From assembly GCA_029259715.1 (NCBI GenBank), contig JAJDEP010000017.1, forward strand, positions 205,011-269,010: a DNA stretch of 64,000 nucleotides, written 5' to 3'. Positions within the stretch are counted from its first letter, which is position 1, and each line of letters begins with the position of its first letter. This stretch comes from Planctomycetota bacterium. Lineage in GTDB: Bacteria; Planctomycetota; B15-G4. The notes below the pieces were generated by a model. The model had not been told where the DNA came from. It saw only the letters and a list, made by a program, of their open reading frames with translations, and searched no databases. Below, in pieces: positions 17,009-25,400 of the stretch. The position numbers and the translations under genes are program-made.

Positions 17009-18775
17009 TCAGGCGTTGGCGGGCATGGGCGTGCCGGAGCGCGCCGCGGCTTTGGCTTCGCGCACCGCCTTGGTGAGCCACTCGACGGCGTCGCCCAGGG
17101 GCACGACCTGCTTCTCGCCCTCGCTGCGCGCGTCGACTTCCACGTTGCCCTCGGCCAGGGACCGGCCGCACAACACGCGGAACGGGAAGCCGAGCAGCTC
17201 GCTGTCCTTGAGCTTGGGGCCCGGACGGCTGTCGCGGTCGTCGAGCAGCACCTCGATGCCGGCGTTCTTCAGGTCCACGTAGAGCTTCTCGGCCGCCTGC
17301 ACGACGCTGTCGTCGTTCATCTTCATGGGCACCACGAGCACTTCGTACGGCGCGATGGGCACGGGCCAGACGATGCCTTTGTCGTCGTGGTTCTGCTCCA
17401 CCGCCGCGGCCGCGATGCGCGACACGCCGATGCCGTAGCAGCCCATGACGAACGGTTTGCCCTTGCCGTCCCGGTCGGTGAACGTGGCCTTCATGGCCTC
17501 GCTGTACTTGGTGCCCAGCTTGAACACGTGGCCCACCTCGATGCCGCGCAGGCTGCCCAGCGCTCCCTGGGAACAACGCGCGCAGGTGTCGCCGGCCTGG
17601 GCTTCGCGCAGCTCCAGGGTCTCGGGTTGTTCCACGTCACGACCGAAGTTCACGTCGAGCAGGTGGTGGTCGGTCTCGTTGGCGCCGCACAGGAAGTTGG
17701 TCATGCCCTCGATGGACAGGTCGCCCAGGATCGTGACGCCAGCCAGCCCCACCGGTCCGGCGAAGCCCGGCTCGGCGCCGGTGATGCGGCGCACGGCGTC
17801 CTCATCGGCCACCTTCAGATCGAGACACGCCAGGCGGTTCTGCACCTTGACCAGGTTCACGTCCTGGTCGCCGCGGATGAGCACGGCCACGTCCTCCTCG
17901 CGATCGGTGTGCACGGCCGTGAGCAGCACGGTCTTGATCATGCGCGCGGCGGGCAGCTTGCAGCACTCGGTGAGGGCCTCGACGGTGGTCACGCCGGGCG
18001 TGGGGTCCTTGTGCATGGGCAGCGCGTCACCGCCGGCCTCGCCCGCAGGCAGCACCGACTCGGCCCGCTCCACGTTGGCGCCGTAGCCGCAGTGGGCGCA
18101 GGTGAGCAGGGCGTCCTCGCCCGTGTCGGCGGTGACCATGAACTCCTCGCTGCGACTGCCGCCGATGGCGCCGCTGTCGGCCTCCACGATCACGTACTCC
18201 AGCCCGCAGCGGTTGAAGATCGCCTGGTACGCGCCGCGCATGGCCATGTAGCTCACGTCCAGGCCGCCCTCGTCGGCGTCGAAGCTGTAGGCGTCCTTCA
18301 TGATGAACTCGCGCCCGCGCATCAGGCCGAAGCGCGGACGGAACTCGTCGCGGTACTTGTTCTGGATCTGGTAGGCCGTGACCGGGAGCTGCTTGTAGCT
18401 GTCGATCGTGCCGCGCACCTGGTCGGTGATCACCTCCTCGTGCGTGGGCCCGAGGCACATGCGCGCGCCGCGCCGGTCGGTCAGGTTGAACATGATCCCG
18501 GCGGTGAGGTACGCGTCGGCGCGGCCCGACTCCTCCCACAGCTCGATCGGCTGGATGATCGGCAGCATGAGCTCCTGCCCGCCGGCCTCGTCCATCTCCT
18601 CCCGCACGATCTGGGAGATCTTGCGCAGGGTGCGCCACATGAGCGGCGAGTAGGTGTAGACGCCCGACGCGATCTTGCGGATGAAACCGCCGCGGGCCAG
18701 CAGGCGGTGGCTGTTGGTCTCGGCGTCGGCGGGGTCGTCGAACAGGGTGCGGTTGAGCAGCTTGGAGGCGCGCAT
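17009..18775 (-). CDS. proS: Proline--tRNA ligase (bacterial type with editing insertion)
   Basis: 588 residues, the usual length for bacterial-type ProRS. It charges tRNA-Pro in the cytoplasm. Class II synthetase features are clear: the N-terminal RASKLLNRTLFDDPADAE, the THEEV motif near 120, motif 2 (RDEFRPRFGLMRGREF) followed by MKDAYSF, a central insertion of about 170 residues (roughly 224-400) that corresponds to the YbaK-like editing domain removing mischarged alanine, and motif 3 (GCYGIGVSR). The C-terminal anticodon-binding domain is present (PYEVLVVPM). The ATG at 18773-18775 begins the conserved N-terminus. A GT4 gene follows at 7 bp. The gap to the divergent SGNH gene holds candidate promoters for both. 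Confidence 0.97.
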   Translation of the reverse strand: MRASKLLNRTLFDDPADAETNSHRLLARGGFIRKIASGVYTYSPLMWRTLRKISQIVREEMDEAGGQELMLPIIQPIELWEESGRADAYLTAGIMFNLTDRRGARMCLGPTHEEVITDQVRGTIDSYKQLPVTAYQIQNKYRDEFRPRFGLMRGREFIMKDAYSFDADEGGLDVSYMAMRGAYQAIFNRCGLEYVIVEADSGAIGGSRSEEFMVTADTGEDALLTCAHCGYGANVERAESVLPAGEAGGDALPMHKDPTPGVTTVEALTECCKLPAARMIKTVLLTAVHTDREEDVAVLIRGDQDVNLVKVQNRLACLDLKVADEDAVRRITGAEPGFAGPVGLAGVTILGDLSIEGMTNFLCGANETDHHLLDVNFGRDVEQPETLELREAQAGDTCARCSQGALGSLRGIEVGHVFKLGTKYSEAMKATFTDRDGKGKPFVMGCYGIGVSRIAAAAVEQNHDDKGIVWPVPIAPYEVLVVPMKMNDDSVVQAAEKLYVDLKNAGIEVLLDDRDSRPGPKLKDSELLGFPFRVLCGRSLAEGNVEVDARSEGEKQVVPLGDAVEWLTKAVREAKAAARSGTPMPANA

Positions 18776-18914
18776 CGGGGTCGGGGCGGCGACGCCCCCC
18801 TTTCGTGCCGGATGCTCGCGGAGGAGCAGCCGGGCGAACAGCGGGTTGCCCCCGAATCGGGGCTCTCTGGCCGGCCCACGGTGTGGGCCTCAGGTCCGGG
18901 GGGCAAAAGGCCCG

Positions 18915-18920
18915 ATTGTA
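18915..18920 (-). promoter_or_regulatory. Candidate -10 box for proS within a small palindrome
   Basis: TACAAT on the minus strand, 140 bp upstream of the proS start. It sits inside the inverted repeat CGATT-n5-AATCG (18913-18927), which could be an operator or chance. No -35 match is seen. Confidence 0.3.
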
Positions 18921-18947
18921 CGAATCGAGGACGGGTCGGCCGAGCGG

Positions 18948-18953
18948 TACAAA
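18948..18953 (+). promoter_or_regulatory. Candidate -10 box just upstream of the SGNH gene
   Basis: TACAAA exactly 7 bp before the ATG at 18961. The last bases of this hexamer plus GGA (AAAGGA) could instead act as a ribosome binding site, so the leaderless reading is uncertain here. Confidence 0.25.
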
Positions 18954-18960
18954 GGACGCC

Positions 18961-20979
18961 ATGGGAACGGAACACACACAGGCGCGGGACGGCGGGACCG
19001 ATCCCGCCGAGCCGGGGACGCTGTCGGCGTCCGCTCAGCAGCTCGCCGGGGCGAAGCGCCCCAAGGGCATGCTCTGGCGCGTCGCGCTGCTGGTGGTCGT
19101 GCTGGCGATCCTCGACCAGGGGCTGCAACACGTGCTCATGGGCGACGGTATGTTCCGCGGCCGCCGCGTGGCGCCCTTCGACCCGCCCCTGTTCAACACG
19201 GCGCAGGCCGAGTCGCTCGAGCGCCTCGAGGCCCTGGCCGACGACGGCACGCCGCTCACGGGCAACGTGACCTTCGACGCACTGCTCGGCTGGGCGCCCG
19301 AGGCGGGCGGCGGCTCGGGCCAGGTGCGCTACGACTGGGCCGGCGCCCGTCTGCACGCCGAGCCGATCGCCGAGGAGCGCGGCCTGGCCACCCGCCGCAT
19401 CGTCACCATCGGCGGCTCCTTCACCCACGGTGACGAAGTGGGCGCGGCCGAGACCTGGAGCGCCCAACTCGCCGACCGCTTCGCCGCCGACCCGGCCCGC
19501 ACCGGTGACGGTTCGTCGCTCGAAGTGGCCAACCTGGGCGTGGGTGGTTACGGCATCGATCAGGCCCTGCTGCGACTGCGTCGCGACGGCCTGGCGCTGG
19601 GTCCCGACGAGGTCTGGCTGGGCCTGATGCCCGGCGCCTGTCTGCGCGTGGTCAACCAATACCGCCCGGCCCTGCGTCACCACGACCGCTCGGTGGCCTT
19701 CAAGCCCCGCTTCATCCTCGACAACGCCGACGACCTGGTGCTGATCCACAGCCCGGCCGAGTCGCCGGCCGACGCCGTGCGCCTGATCCGCCGCCAGGAC
19801 GACTTCATGCGCGCGCTGGTCGAGCACGACCTGTTCGTGCGCCGCGTGCCCCAGGCCTACATGCGCACCGGGACGAGCTGGATGCACTGGTTCGCGCCCA
19901 CCCGTCTGCTGCTGACCCGCACCGAGGGACGCATGCGCGACCCGGCCGAGTGGCTCGGCAACCTCGACAGCGAGGTGACCCGGCTGATGCACGAGCTCGT
20001 GCTGACGACCGCTCACGACGCCCGCACGGCCGGTGCCGTCTTCCGCGTGATCGTGCTGCCCGACCGCAAGTCACTGCGGTCGTTGGAGCCCGCCGATGAG
20101 GACCAGCCGCCCTACTGGGACGGCCTCGTGAACGGCCTGCGCCTGGCCGACATCGACGTGGTCGATCTCACCCAGCCGCTGCTGGACGCCGGCGCCCTCG
20201 ACGACGACGAGTTCTGGATGCCGGGCGGCCACTACTCCCCGCGCGCCAACGCGGTCGTGGCCAACGCCCTGGCCCCCATCGTGGGCGCCAGCGAGATCGC
20301 GGTGGACTCGGCCGACTACTTCTCCACCGAGCCGGGCACGCGCGAGTTCTCGCGCATCGACAAGCCCAAGCGCAAGAAGACGTTGATCGTCGCGCCGGCC
20401 GGCGCCGAGACGACGTCCGGCAGCAACGGCGACGACCGGGTGGCCCACGCCGCCGGCAAACCCGTGCGCCACGTCTTCGCGGTCCCCGACGAGGACGAGC
20501 CCGGCGACGGCCAGGGACTGCGGCTCGTGTTCGCCCAGCGCGACGAGCGCCTGCTGCTGGAGGCCTTCACCTACAAGAACGACAAGATCGACACGGGGCT
20601 GGTGGAGCTGGCCACGCCCGCCCTGGTGGGCACCGACAACAACCACCTCGGCGCCGCCCCGCACCTCACCGGCGTGGACCAGACCTGCCGGGTGCAGGCC
20701 AACCTGCTCGGCACCCAGACGCTCGACGTGGACCTCACCGGCACCATCGCCGCGAGCTGGGTCCCGTCATCCCCGATCACCATCGGCGACGTGACCCACG
20801 ACGACGTGGTGGGCCTGCGCCTCGTGCTCGACCTGGCCCTGGCCGCCGACGTACTGGGCGTACCCTTCAACCGCGACGCGCGCCTGTCCTTCTCCGGCGT
20901 GCTCGCCCGTGAAGAGGGTTACGTGGAGTACAGCAGCCGGGGCAAGACGTACCGGCTGGAGGCCGGAGCGGGCAACTAG
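18961..20979 (+). CDS. Membrane-anchored SGNH-hydrolase-like protein with extra C-terminal domain
   Basis: 672 residues. One membrane segment (about 40-58, WRVALLVVVLAILDQGL) puts the rest outside the cytoplasm. Residues 140-460 look like an SGNH/GDSL-type fold: block I TIGGSFTHGDE near 147-157 with the nucleophile Ser, VANLGVGGYG as the oxyanion-hole region, and GGHYSPRANAVV near 420 as the His block. Related proteins (AlgX/DltD-like groups) O-acylate or deacylate exopolysaccharides, so a role in glycan acetylation fits the setting, but this is inference. The last 200 residues, with SGNGDDR-type acidic linkers and beta strands, I do not recognise. ATG at 18961 is preceded by AAAGGA. The TAG stop lies in a repeat arm shared with hisS. 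Confidence 0.72.
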   Translation: MGTEHTQARDGGTDPAEPGTLSASAQQLAGAKRPKGMLWRVALLVVVLAILDQGLQHVLMGDGMFRGRRVAPFDPPLFNTAQAESLERLEALADDGTPLTGNVTFDALLGWAPEAGGGSGQVRYDWAGARLHAEPIAEERGLATRRIVTIGGSFTHGDEVGAAETWSAQLADRFAADPARTGDGSSLEVANLGVGGYGIDQALLRLRRDGLALGPDEVWLGLMPGACLRVVNQYRPALRHHDRSVAFKPRFILDNADDLVLIHSPAESPADAVRLIRRQDDFMRALVEHDLFVRRVPQAYMRTGTSWMHWFAPTRLLLTRTEGRMRDPAEWLGNLDSEVTRLMHELVLTTAHDARTAGAVFRVIVLPDRKSLRSLEPADEDQPPYWDGLVNGLRLADIDVVDLTQPLLDAGALDDDEFWMPGGHYSPRANAVVANALAPIVGASEIAVDSADYFSTEPGTREFSRIDKPKRKKTLIVAPAGAETTSGSNGDDRVAHAAGKPVRHVFAVPDEDEPGDGQGLRLVFAQRDERLLLEAFTYKNDKIDTGLVELATPALVGTDNNHLGAAPHLTGVDQTCRVQANLLGTQTLDVDLTGTIAASWVPSSPITIGDVTHDDVVGLRLVLDLALAADVLGVPFNRDARLSFSGVLAREEGYVEYSSRGKTYRLEAGAGN

Positions 20980-21041
20980 CCCGGACAGCCCTGCAGCGCC
21001 AGGCGTGTCCGCAGCAGGAGCTGGTGAGAAGTCCGGGCTAG
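20977..21041. repeat. Palindromic intergenic element holding the stop codons of two convergent genes
   Basis: TAGCCCGGAC (20977-20986) and its reverse complement (21031-21040) form a perfect 10-bp stem around 44 bp. The left arm contains the TAG of the SGNH gene, the right arm the TAG of hisS. Bases 21002-21041 recur with one mismatch at 52751-52790, again at a gene end. It may act as a two-way terminator; it may also be a dispersed repeat of the genome. Confidence 0.75.
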
Positions 21042-22306
21042 GCGTCCGCCTCGTCGAAGAAGCGCACGTCCGCGGTCCCGTCGGTCGTCGCCCAGCCGTC
21101 GAAGCCGTGGCGCTGCAACTCGTCGAGTTGCTTGCCCCGCTTCTTGCGGCCGGTGACGAGGGCCACGCGGTGGCCTTGCTCCCGCAAGGCGGCCGCACGC
21201 GCCAGGGACGGCGACAGGTCGTCCTCCTGGCCGGGGTGGAGCACGGCGATCAACCGCGCTGCGCGGCCGGGGCGGAGCCCGCGCTCTTCGAGCAGCATGA
21301 TCAGGCGCTCGAAGCCGATCGAGAAGCCGCAGGCCGGGACGTCACGCCCCAACAGGCGACCGATCATGCCGTCGTAGCGACCACCGCCTGCGATCGAGTA
21401 GGGCAGGCCCTCCACGGCCACCTCGAAGATCGGTCCGGTGTAGTAACCCATGCCGCGCACGAGGGTCGGATCGTAGACGAGCCGGTCGGCTCCGAGCGCG
21501 GATGAGAGCGCCTCATGGATGGCGCCCAGACTGCGCGCCCCGTCGTCGCCGCCGACCAATCCATCGGCGAAGGGGGCGATGCCGTCGAGGCTCGGCGCCT
21601 GGGCGAGCAACTCCTCCAGGCGGCTGACCGGGCCATCGCCGAGGCCCTGCTCGAGCAGCTCCTTGCGCACGCCGTCCATGCCGATCTTGTCGAGCTTGTC
21701 GAGGGTGATGAACAACGAGTCGTGGGACTCGTCGGGGACGTCGCACGAGCGGGCGATGGCGACCAGCATGCGCCGGTCGTTGATGCGCACCGTGGGATCG
21801 CTGAGGCCCAGCTTCGCCAGGGCCTCGACCGTCGCCAGGATCAGGTCCGTCTCGGCGATCTCACCGTGCTCGCCGATGACGTCGATGTCGCACTGGGTGA
21901 ACTGGCGATAGCGACCCTTCTGCGGCCGCTCGGCGCGCCACACGGGGCCGACCTGGATCGCCTTGAAGGGTTGCGGCAACTCGGCGTGGTGCGCGGCGTA
22001 GTAGCGCGCCAGGGGCACGGTGAGATCGAAGCGCAGGCCCTGATCGACGAGATCCGCCTCGCCCTGCGCAGCGGCGAGGTCCAGCTTCTCCCCGCGCTTG
22101 AGGATCTTGAAGATCAGCTTCTCGTTGTCACCACCCTGACCGCTGGTGAGGTTCTCGATGCGCTCGACGGCGGGCGTCTCGATGTGCGCGTAGCCGAAGG
22201 ACTCGTACGTCTCCAGGATCACGCGTTGCGCGTAGTCGCGCAGAGCGACCTCGGCGGGCAGCACGTCGCGCATCCCGCGGGCCGGCGCGGCGTTGGCCTT
22301 GCCCAC
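21038..22306 (-). CDS. hisS: Histidine--tRNA ligase
   Basis: 422 residues, the normal size for HisRS, which charges tRNA-His in the cytoplasm. Seen: the family opener ARGMRDVLPAE, motif 2 region RAERPQKGRYRQFTQCDID, the His-specific RGMGYYTGPIFEV, motif 3 (GFSIGFERL), and a C-terminal anticodon-binding domain (IAVLHPGQ...GHRVALVTG). I take the GTG at 22304-22306: it lies 2 bp after the gdhA stop, has GGAG 10 bp upstream, and gives VGKANAAPARGMRD; the frame stays open far upstream only as shadow of gdhA. Its TAG stop lies in the palindromic repeat. Confidence 0.96.
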   Translation of the reverse strand: MGKANAAPARGMRDVLPAEVALRDYAQRVILETYESFGYAHIETPAVERIENLTSGQGGDNEKLIFKILKRGEKLDLAAAQGEADLVDQGLRFDLTVPLARYYAAHHAELPQPFKAIQVGPVWRAERPQKGRYRQFTQCDIDVIGEHGEIAETDLILATVEALAKLGLSDPTVRINDRRMLVAIARSCDVPDESHDSLFITLDKLDKIGMDGVRKELLEQGLGDGPVSRLEELLAQAPSLDGIAPFADGLVGGDDGARSLGAIHEALSSALGADRLVYDPTLVRGMGYYTGPIFEVAVEGLPYSIAGGGRYDGMIGRLLGRDVPACGFSIGFERLIMLLEERGLRPGRAARLIAVLHPGQEDDLSPSLARAAALREQGHRVALVTGRKKRGKQLDELQRHGFDGWATTDGTADVRFFDEADA

Positions 22307-22308
22307 GT

Positions 22309-23640
22309 TCAGAGCACTCCGTAGGCGAGCATGGCGTCGGCGACCTTGATGAAGCCGGCCACGTTGGCGCCCTTGAAGTAGTCGATCCAGTCGCCCTCGC
22401 TGCCGTACTCCACGCACTGCTCGTGAATCCGGCGCATGATGCCCTGCAAGCGCTGGTCGACCTCGTCGCGGGTCCAGCTCAGCCGCATGGAGTTCTGCGT
22501 CATCTCCAGACCCGAGATGGCCACGCCGCCGGCGTTGGCAGCCTTGCTGGGAGCGTGCAGGATGCGCGCCTCCTCGAACAGCATCGCCGCGTCGAAATCG
22601 GTGGGCATGTTGGCGCCCTCGGACACGAGCTGGCAGCCGTTCTTGAGCAGCGTGCGCGCGTCGTCGATCTCGATCTCGTTCTGGGTGGCGCAGGGGAAGG
22701 CGAGCTCGCAGGGCACGCGCCAGGGACGCTCGCCCGCGTAGTGCTCGCAACCGCACTCCGCGGCCCAGTCGGCGAGCGAACGGCGTTGCCGCGTCTTGAG
22801 GTCGATCACCGCTGCGATCTGCTCGGACGTGAAGCCGCCGGGCATGTGCAGGAACCCGCCGCGGTCCGACAGCGTCACGACCTTCCCCCCCAGCTCGAGC
22901 AGCTTCTCGGCTGCGTACTGGGCCACGTTGCCCGAGCCGGACACGACACACGTGCGGCCCTCGATCGACTCGTTGCGCTTGGCCAGCATCTCGCGCGCCA
23001 TGTACACCGCGCCGTAGCCGGTCGCCTCGGTGCGCACCAGGCTGCCGCCGTACGCGAGCCCCTTGCCGGTCATGGCGCCCACGAACTCGTTGCGCAGGCG
23101 CTTGTACTGGCCGAAGAGGTAACCCACCTCGCGTGCGCCCACACCGATGTCGCCCGCGGGCACGTCGGTGTCCTCGCCGATGTGCAGGTGCAGCTCGGTC
23201 ATGAACGACTGGCAGAAGCGCATCACCTCCGCATCGGACTTGTCCTTGGGGTTGAAGTCGCTGCCGCCCTTGGCGCCGCCCATGGGCAGCGTGGTCAGGC
23301 TGTTCTTGAAGACCTGCTCGAAGCCCAGGAACTTGAGCACGCTGAGCGTCACCGACTTGTCGAAGCGCAGGCCGCCCTTGTAGGGGCCGATGGAGTTGTT
23401 GAACTGCACGCGCCAGCCGCGGTTCACGCGCACGCTGCCCTCGTCGTCCTCCCAGCACACGCGGAAGATCACGATGCGATCCGGCTCGGTCATGCGCTCG
23501 AGGATGCTCGCCTTCGCGTACTGCGGGTGCTCGTTGACGAACGGCAGCACCTTGCTGGCGAACTCGCGCACGGCCTGATGGAACTCGGGCTGGCCCGGGT
23601 TGCGGCGCTCCAGGCCCTGCATGAACTGGTTGAGTTCCAT
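22309..23640 (-). CDS. gdhA: NADP-type glutamate dehydrogenase
   Basis: 443 residues, typical for the hexameric bacterial enzyme that makes glutamate from 2-oxoglutarate and ammonium (or the reverse). Seen: RVQFNNSIGPYKGGLRF, the catalytic-Lys segment PMGGAKGGSDFNPK, PAGDIGVGAREVGYLFGQYK, a Rossmann fold (VVSGSGNVAQYAAEKL), and the C-terminal AKAANAGGVAISGLEM. The ATG at 23638-23640 begins MELNQFMQGLERRNPGQ as in other GdhA proteins. It is followed at 2 bp by hisS, so nitrogen assimilation and tRNA charging share a transcript. A candidate -10 box lies 96 bp upstream. Confidence 0.96.
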   Translation of the reverse strand: MELNQFMQGLERRNPGQPEFHQAVREFASKVLPFVNEHPQYAKASILERMTEPDRIVIFRVCWEDDEGSVRVNRGWRVQFNNSIGPYKGGLRFDKSVTLSVLKFLGFEQVFKNSLTTLPMGGAKGGSDFNPKDKSDAEVMRFCQSFMTELHLHIGEDTDVPAGDIGVGAREVGYLFGQYKRLRNEFVGAMTGKGLAYGGSLVRTEATGYGAVYMAREMLAKRNESIEGRTCVVSGSGNVAQYAAEKLLELGGKVVTLSDRGGFLHMPGGFTSEQIAAVIDLKTRQRRSLADWAAECGCEHYAGERPWRVPCELAFPCATQNEIEIDDARTLLKNGCQLVSEGANMPTDFDAAMLFEEARILHAPSKAANAGGVAISGLEMTQNSMRLSWTRDEVDQRLQGIMRRIHEQCVEYGSEGDWIDYFKGANVAGFIKVADAMLAYGVL

Positions 23641-23735
23641 CGTGTTGCCGCTCCCGGTGGCGCTCAGCAGGCGCCCGATTCGGTGACCCGCACAGAGCCC
23701 GCGAGGGGCGCCACCTGCCGGGCGAAGGGGGCGGC

Positions 23736-23741
23736 ATTCTA
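23736..23741 (-). promoter_or_regulatory. Candidate -10 box for gdhA-hisS
   Basis: TAGAAT on the minus strand, the same hexamer as before the M3 peptidase gene, in an otherwise GC-rich 196-bp gap. It implies a leader of roughly 90 nt for gdhA. No clear -35 box. Confidence 0.35.
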
Positions 23742-23836
23742 CGGACCGGTACCGCCGGGGCGCGACTCCCGGACAGTCGGTCGAGGATCGCGGGCTCGAT
23801 CACGACACAACGCCGATTGAAGCCCCTGGGTGGCCC

Positions 23837-25399
23837 TCAGCGCCGCCAGGCGAGGAACTTCTTCATCAGCCTGGCCACGGTGGGCGTCAGTCGGGTCTTG
23901 CTGTAGAGCGAGCCCACCGCGCGGATAGCGTCGGCCTGGGTCGGGTAGGGGTGGATCGTGTCGGAGATCGTCCCGAGGCCCACGCCGGCGCGCATGGCCA
24001 GGGTCAGCTCGGAGATCATCTCGCCCGCGTGACGGGCCACGATGGTGGCGCCCAGGATCTCGTCCGTGCCCTTCCTGGTGTGCACCTTGACGAAGCCCTC
24101 GGGCTCGCCGTCGAGCAGCGCCCGGTCCACGTGCTCGAACTGCTGCAGGTAGGTGTCCACTTCGATGCCGCGCTCGGCGGCGTCCTGCTCGTACATGCCC
24201 ACGTGGGCGATCTCGGGGTCGGTGTAGGTGGCCCACGGGATCGTGAGCCGGCTGGCCTTCTTCCTGCCGAAGCCGGCGATGGAGAACAGCGCGTTCTGCA
24301 CCACCGTGCGGGCCAGGAAGTCCGCCGTGTGGGTGAACTTGTATTGCGAGGCGATGTCGCCGGCCGCGAAGATGTCCGGGTTGGTGGTGGCCAGGAAGTC
24401 GTCCACCTGCACGCCCTTGCGTTCGTCGTAGGCGACGCCCGCCTGCTCGAGGCCCATGCCCTGCACGTTCGGCGCGCGCCCCACGGCGACCAGCAGCGCG
24501 TCGACGCGCAGCTCGATCGGCTGACCGTCCTTGGTCAGGCGCACGATCTTCTCGGTGCCCTGCTGCTCCAGGCCCTCGATCTTGACACCGAACTGCAGGT
24601 CGATGCCATCGCGCACGAAGGCGTCCTGCACGATCTCCGCCGCATCGGGGTCCTCGCGCATGAGGATGTGCGGCCCCAGCTCGATCAGCGACACCTTCGA
24701 ACCGAAGCGCGCGAAGCTCTGGGCCATCTCGGCGCCGATCGGGCCGGCACCGATGATCGCCATGCGCTCGGGCAACTCGGTCAGGCTGAACAGCGTCTCG
24801 TTGGTGAGGTAGTCCACCTCGCTCAGGCCGGGGATCGGCGGCGCCGCGGCGCGGCCGCCGGTGGCGATCACCGCCTTGGCGAACGTCAACTCCTGCCCCG
24901 CGACCTCCACCGTGTCGCGGCCCGTGAAGCGTCCGTTGCCAAGGTAGACGTCCATACCCATGTCACGGAAGCGCGCCGCGCCGTCGTGGGGGCTGATGTC
25001 GGCCCGGATGCGGCGCATGCGCTCCATCATCTTGCCGAAGTCCACCCGCGCACCTGGGGGCACCTCCACGCCGAAGGCGGCGGCATCGCGCACGTCGGCC
25101 AGGGCGCGGGCGGCGCGGATCAGCCCCTTGCTGGGGACGCAGCCCACGTTGAGGCAATCGCCGCCCATCAGGTGCCGTTCGATCAGCGCCACCTTGGCGC
25201 CCAGGCTCGCCCCGATGGCGGCGCTCACCAACCCCGCCGTGCCCGCACCGATCACGACCATGTTGTAACGGCCGTCCGGCGTGGGGTTGACCCAGTCGTT
25301 CGGGTGCACGTTGCCGACCAGCCGCTGGTTGTGCTCGTCGGCTGGGGCCACGGTGACCGGTTCGGCGGACTGCTGCGGTTCGTCGGTGGCGGTGGACAT
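23837..25399 (-). CDS. FAD-dependent pyridine nucleotide-disulfide oxidoreductase (mercuric reductase/lipoamide dehydrogenase-like)
   Basis: 520 residues. Residues about 46-65 are the FAD-binding GAGTAGL fold; the redox-active disulfide is GGDCLNVGCVPSK (C82 and C87); a second Rossmann motif (IIGAGPIGAEMAQSF) binds NAD(P)H; GDIASQ closes the FAD site; the dimer domain contains TDPEIAHVGM. The usual HP-[ST]-x-E end of lipoamide dehydrogenase is replaced by TIHPYPTQADA and a basic tail, and the MerA C-terminal cysteine pair and metal-binding domain are absent, so it is neither of the classical enzymes. The next gene upstream is TVP38/TMEM64-type; the two families are also found fused in some bacteria. 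The ATG at 25399 has GGAGG 9 bp upstream. Substrate is unknown. Confidence 0.88.
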   Translation of the reverse strand: MSTATDEPQQSAEPVTVAPADEHNQRLVGNVHPNDWVNPTPDGRYNMVVIGAGTAGLVSAAIGASLGAKVALIERHLMGGDCLNVGCVPSKGLIRAARALADVRDAAAFGVEVPPGARVDFGKMMERMRRIRADISPHDGAARFRDMGMDVYLGNGRFTGRDTVEVAGQELTFAKAVIATGGRAAAPPIPGLSEVDYLTNETLFSLTELPERMAIIGAGPIGAEMAQSFARFGSKVSLIELGPHILMREDPDAAEIVQDAFVRDGIDLQFGVKIEGLEQQGTEKIVRLTKDGQPIELRVDALLVAVGRAPNVQGMGLEQAGVAYDERKGVQVDDFLATTNPDIFAAGDIASQYKFTHTADFLARTVVQNALFSIAGFGRKKASRLTIPWATYTDPEIAHVGMYEQDAAERGIEVDTYLQQFEHVDRALLDGEPEGFVKVHTRKGTDEILGATIVARHAGEMISELTLAMRAGVGLGTISDTIHPYPTQADAIRAVGSLYSKTRLTPTVARLMKKFLAWRR

Positions 25400-25400
25400 C

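Noticed and set aside
21038..23803. A 921-codon reading of hisS
   Set aside because: Only the last 422 codons match HisRS; the rest is an out-of-frame shadow of gdhA. The start is the GTG at 22306.
23837..25399. Mercuric reductase (merA)
   Set aside because: No N-terminal metal-binding domain, no C-terminal cysteine pair, and no other mer gene nearby.
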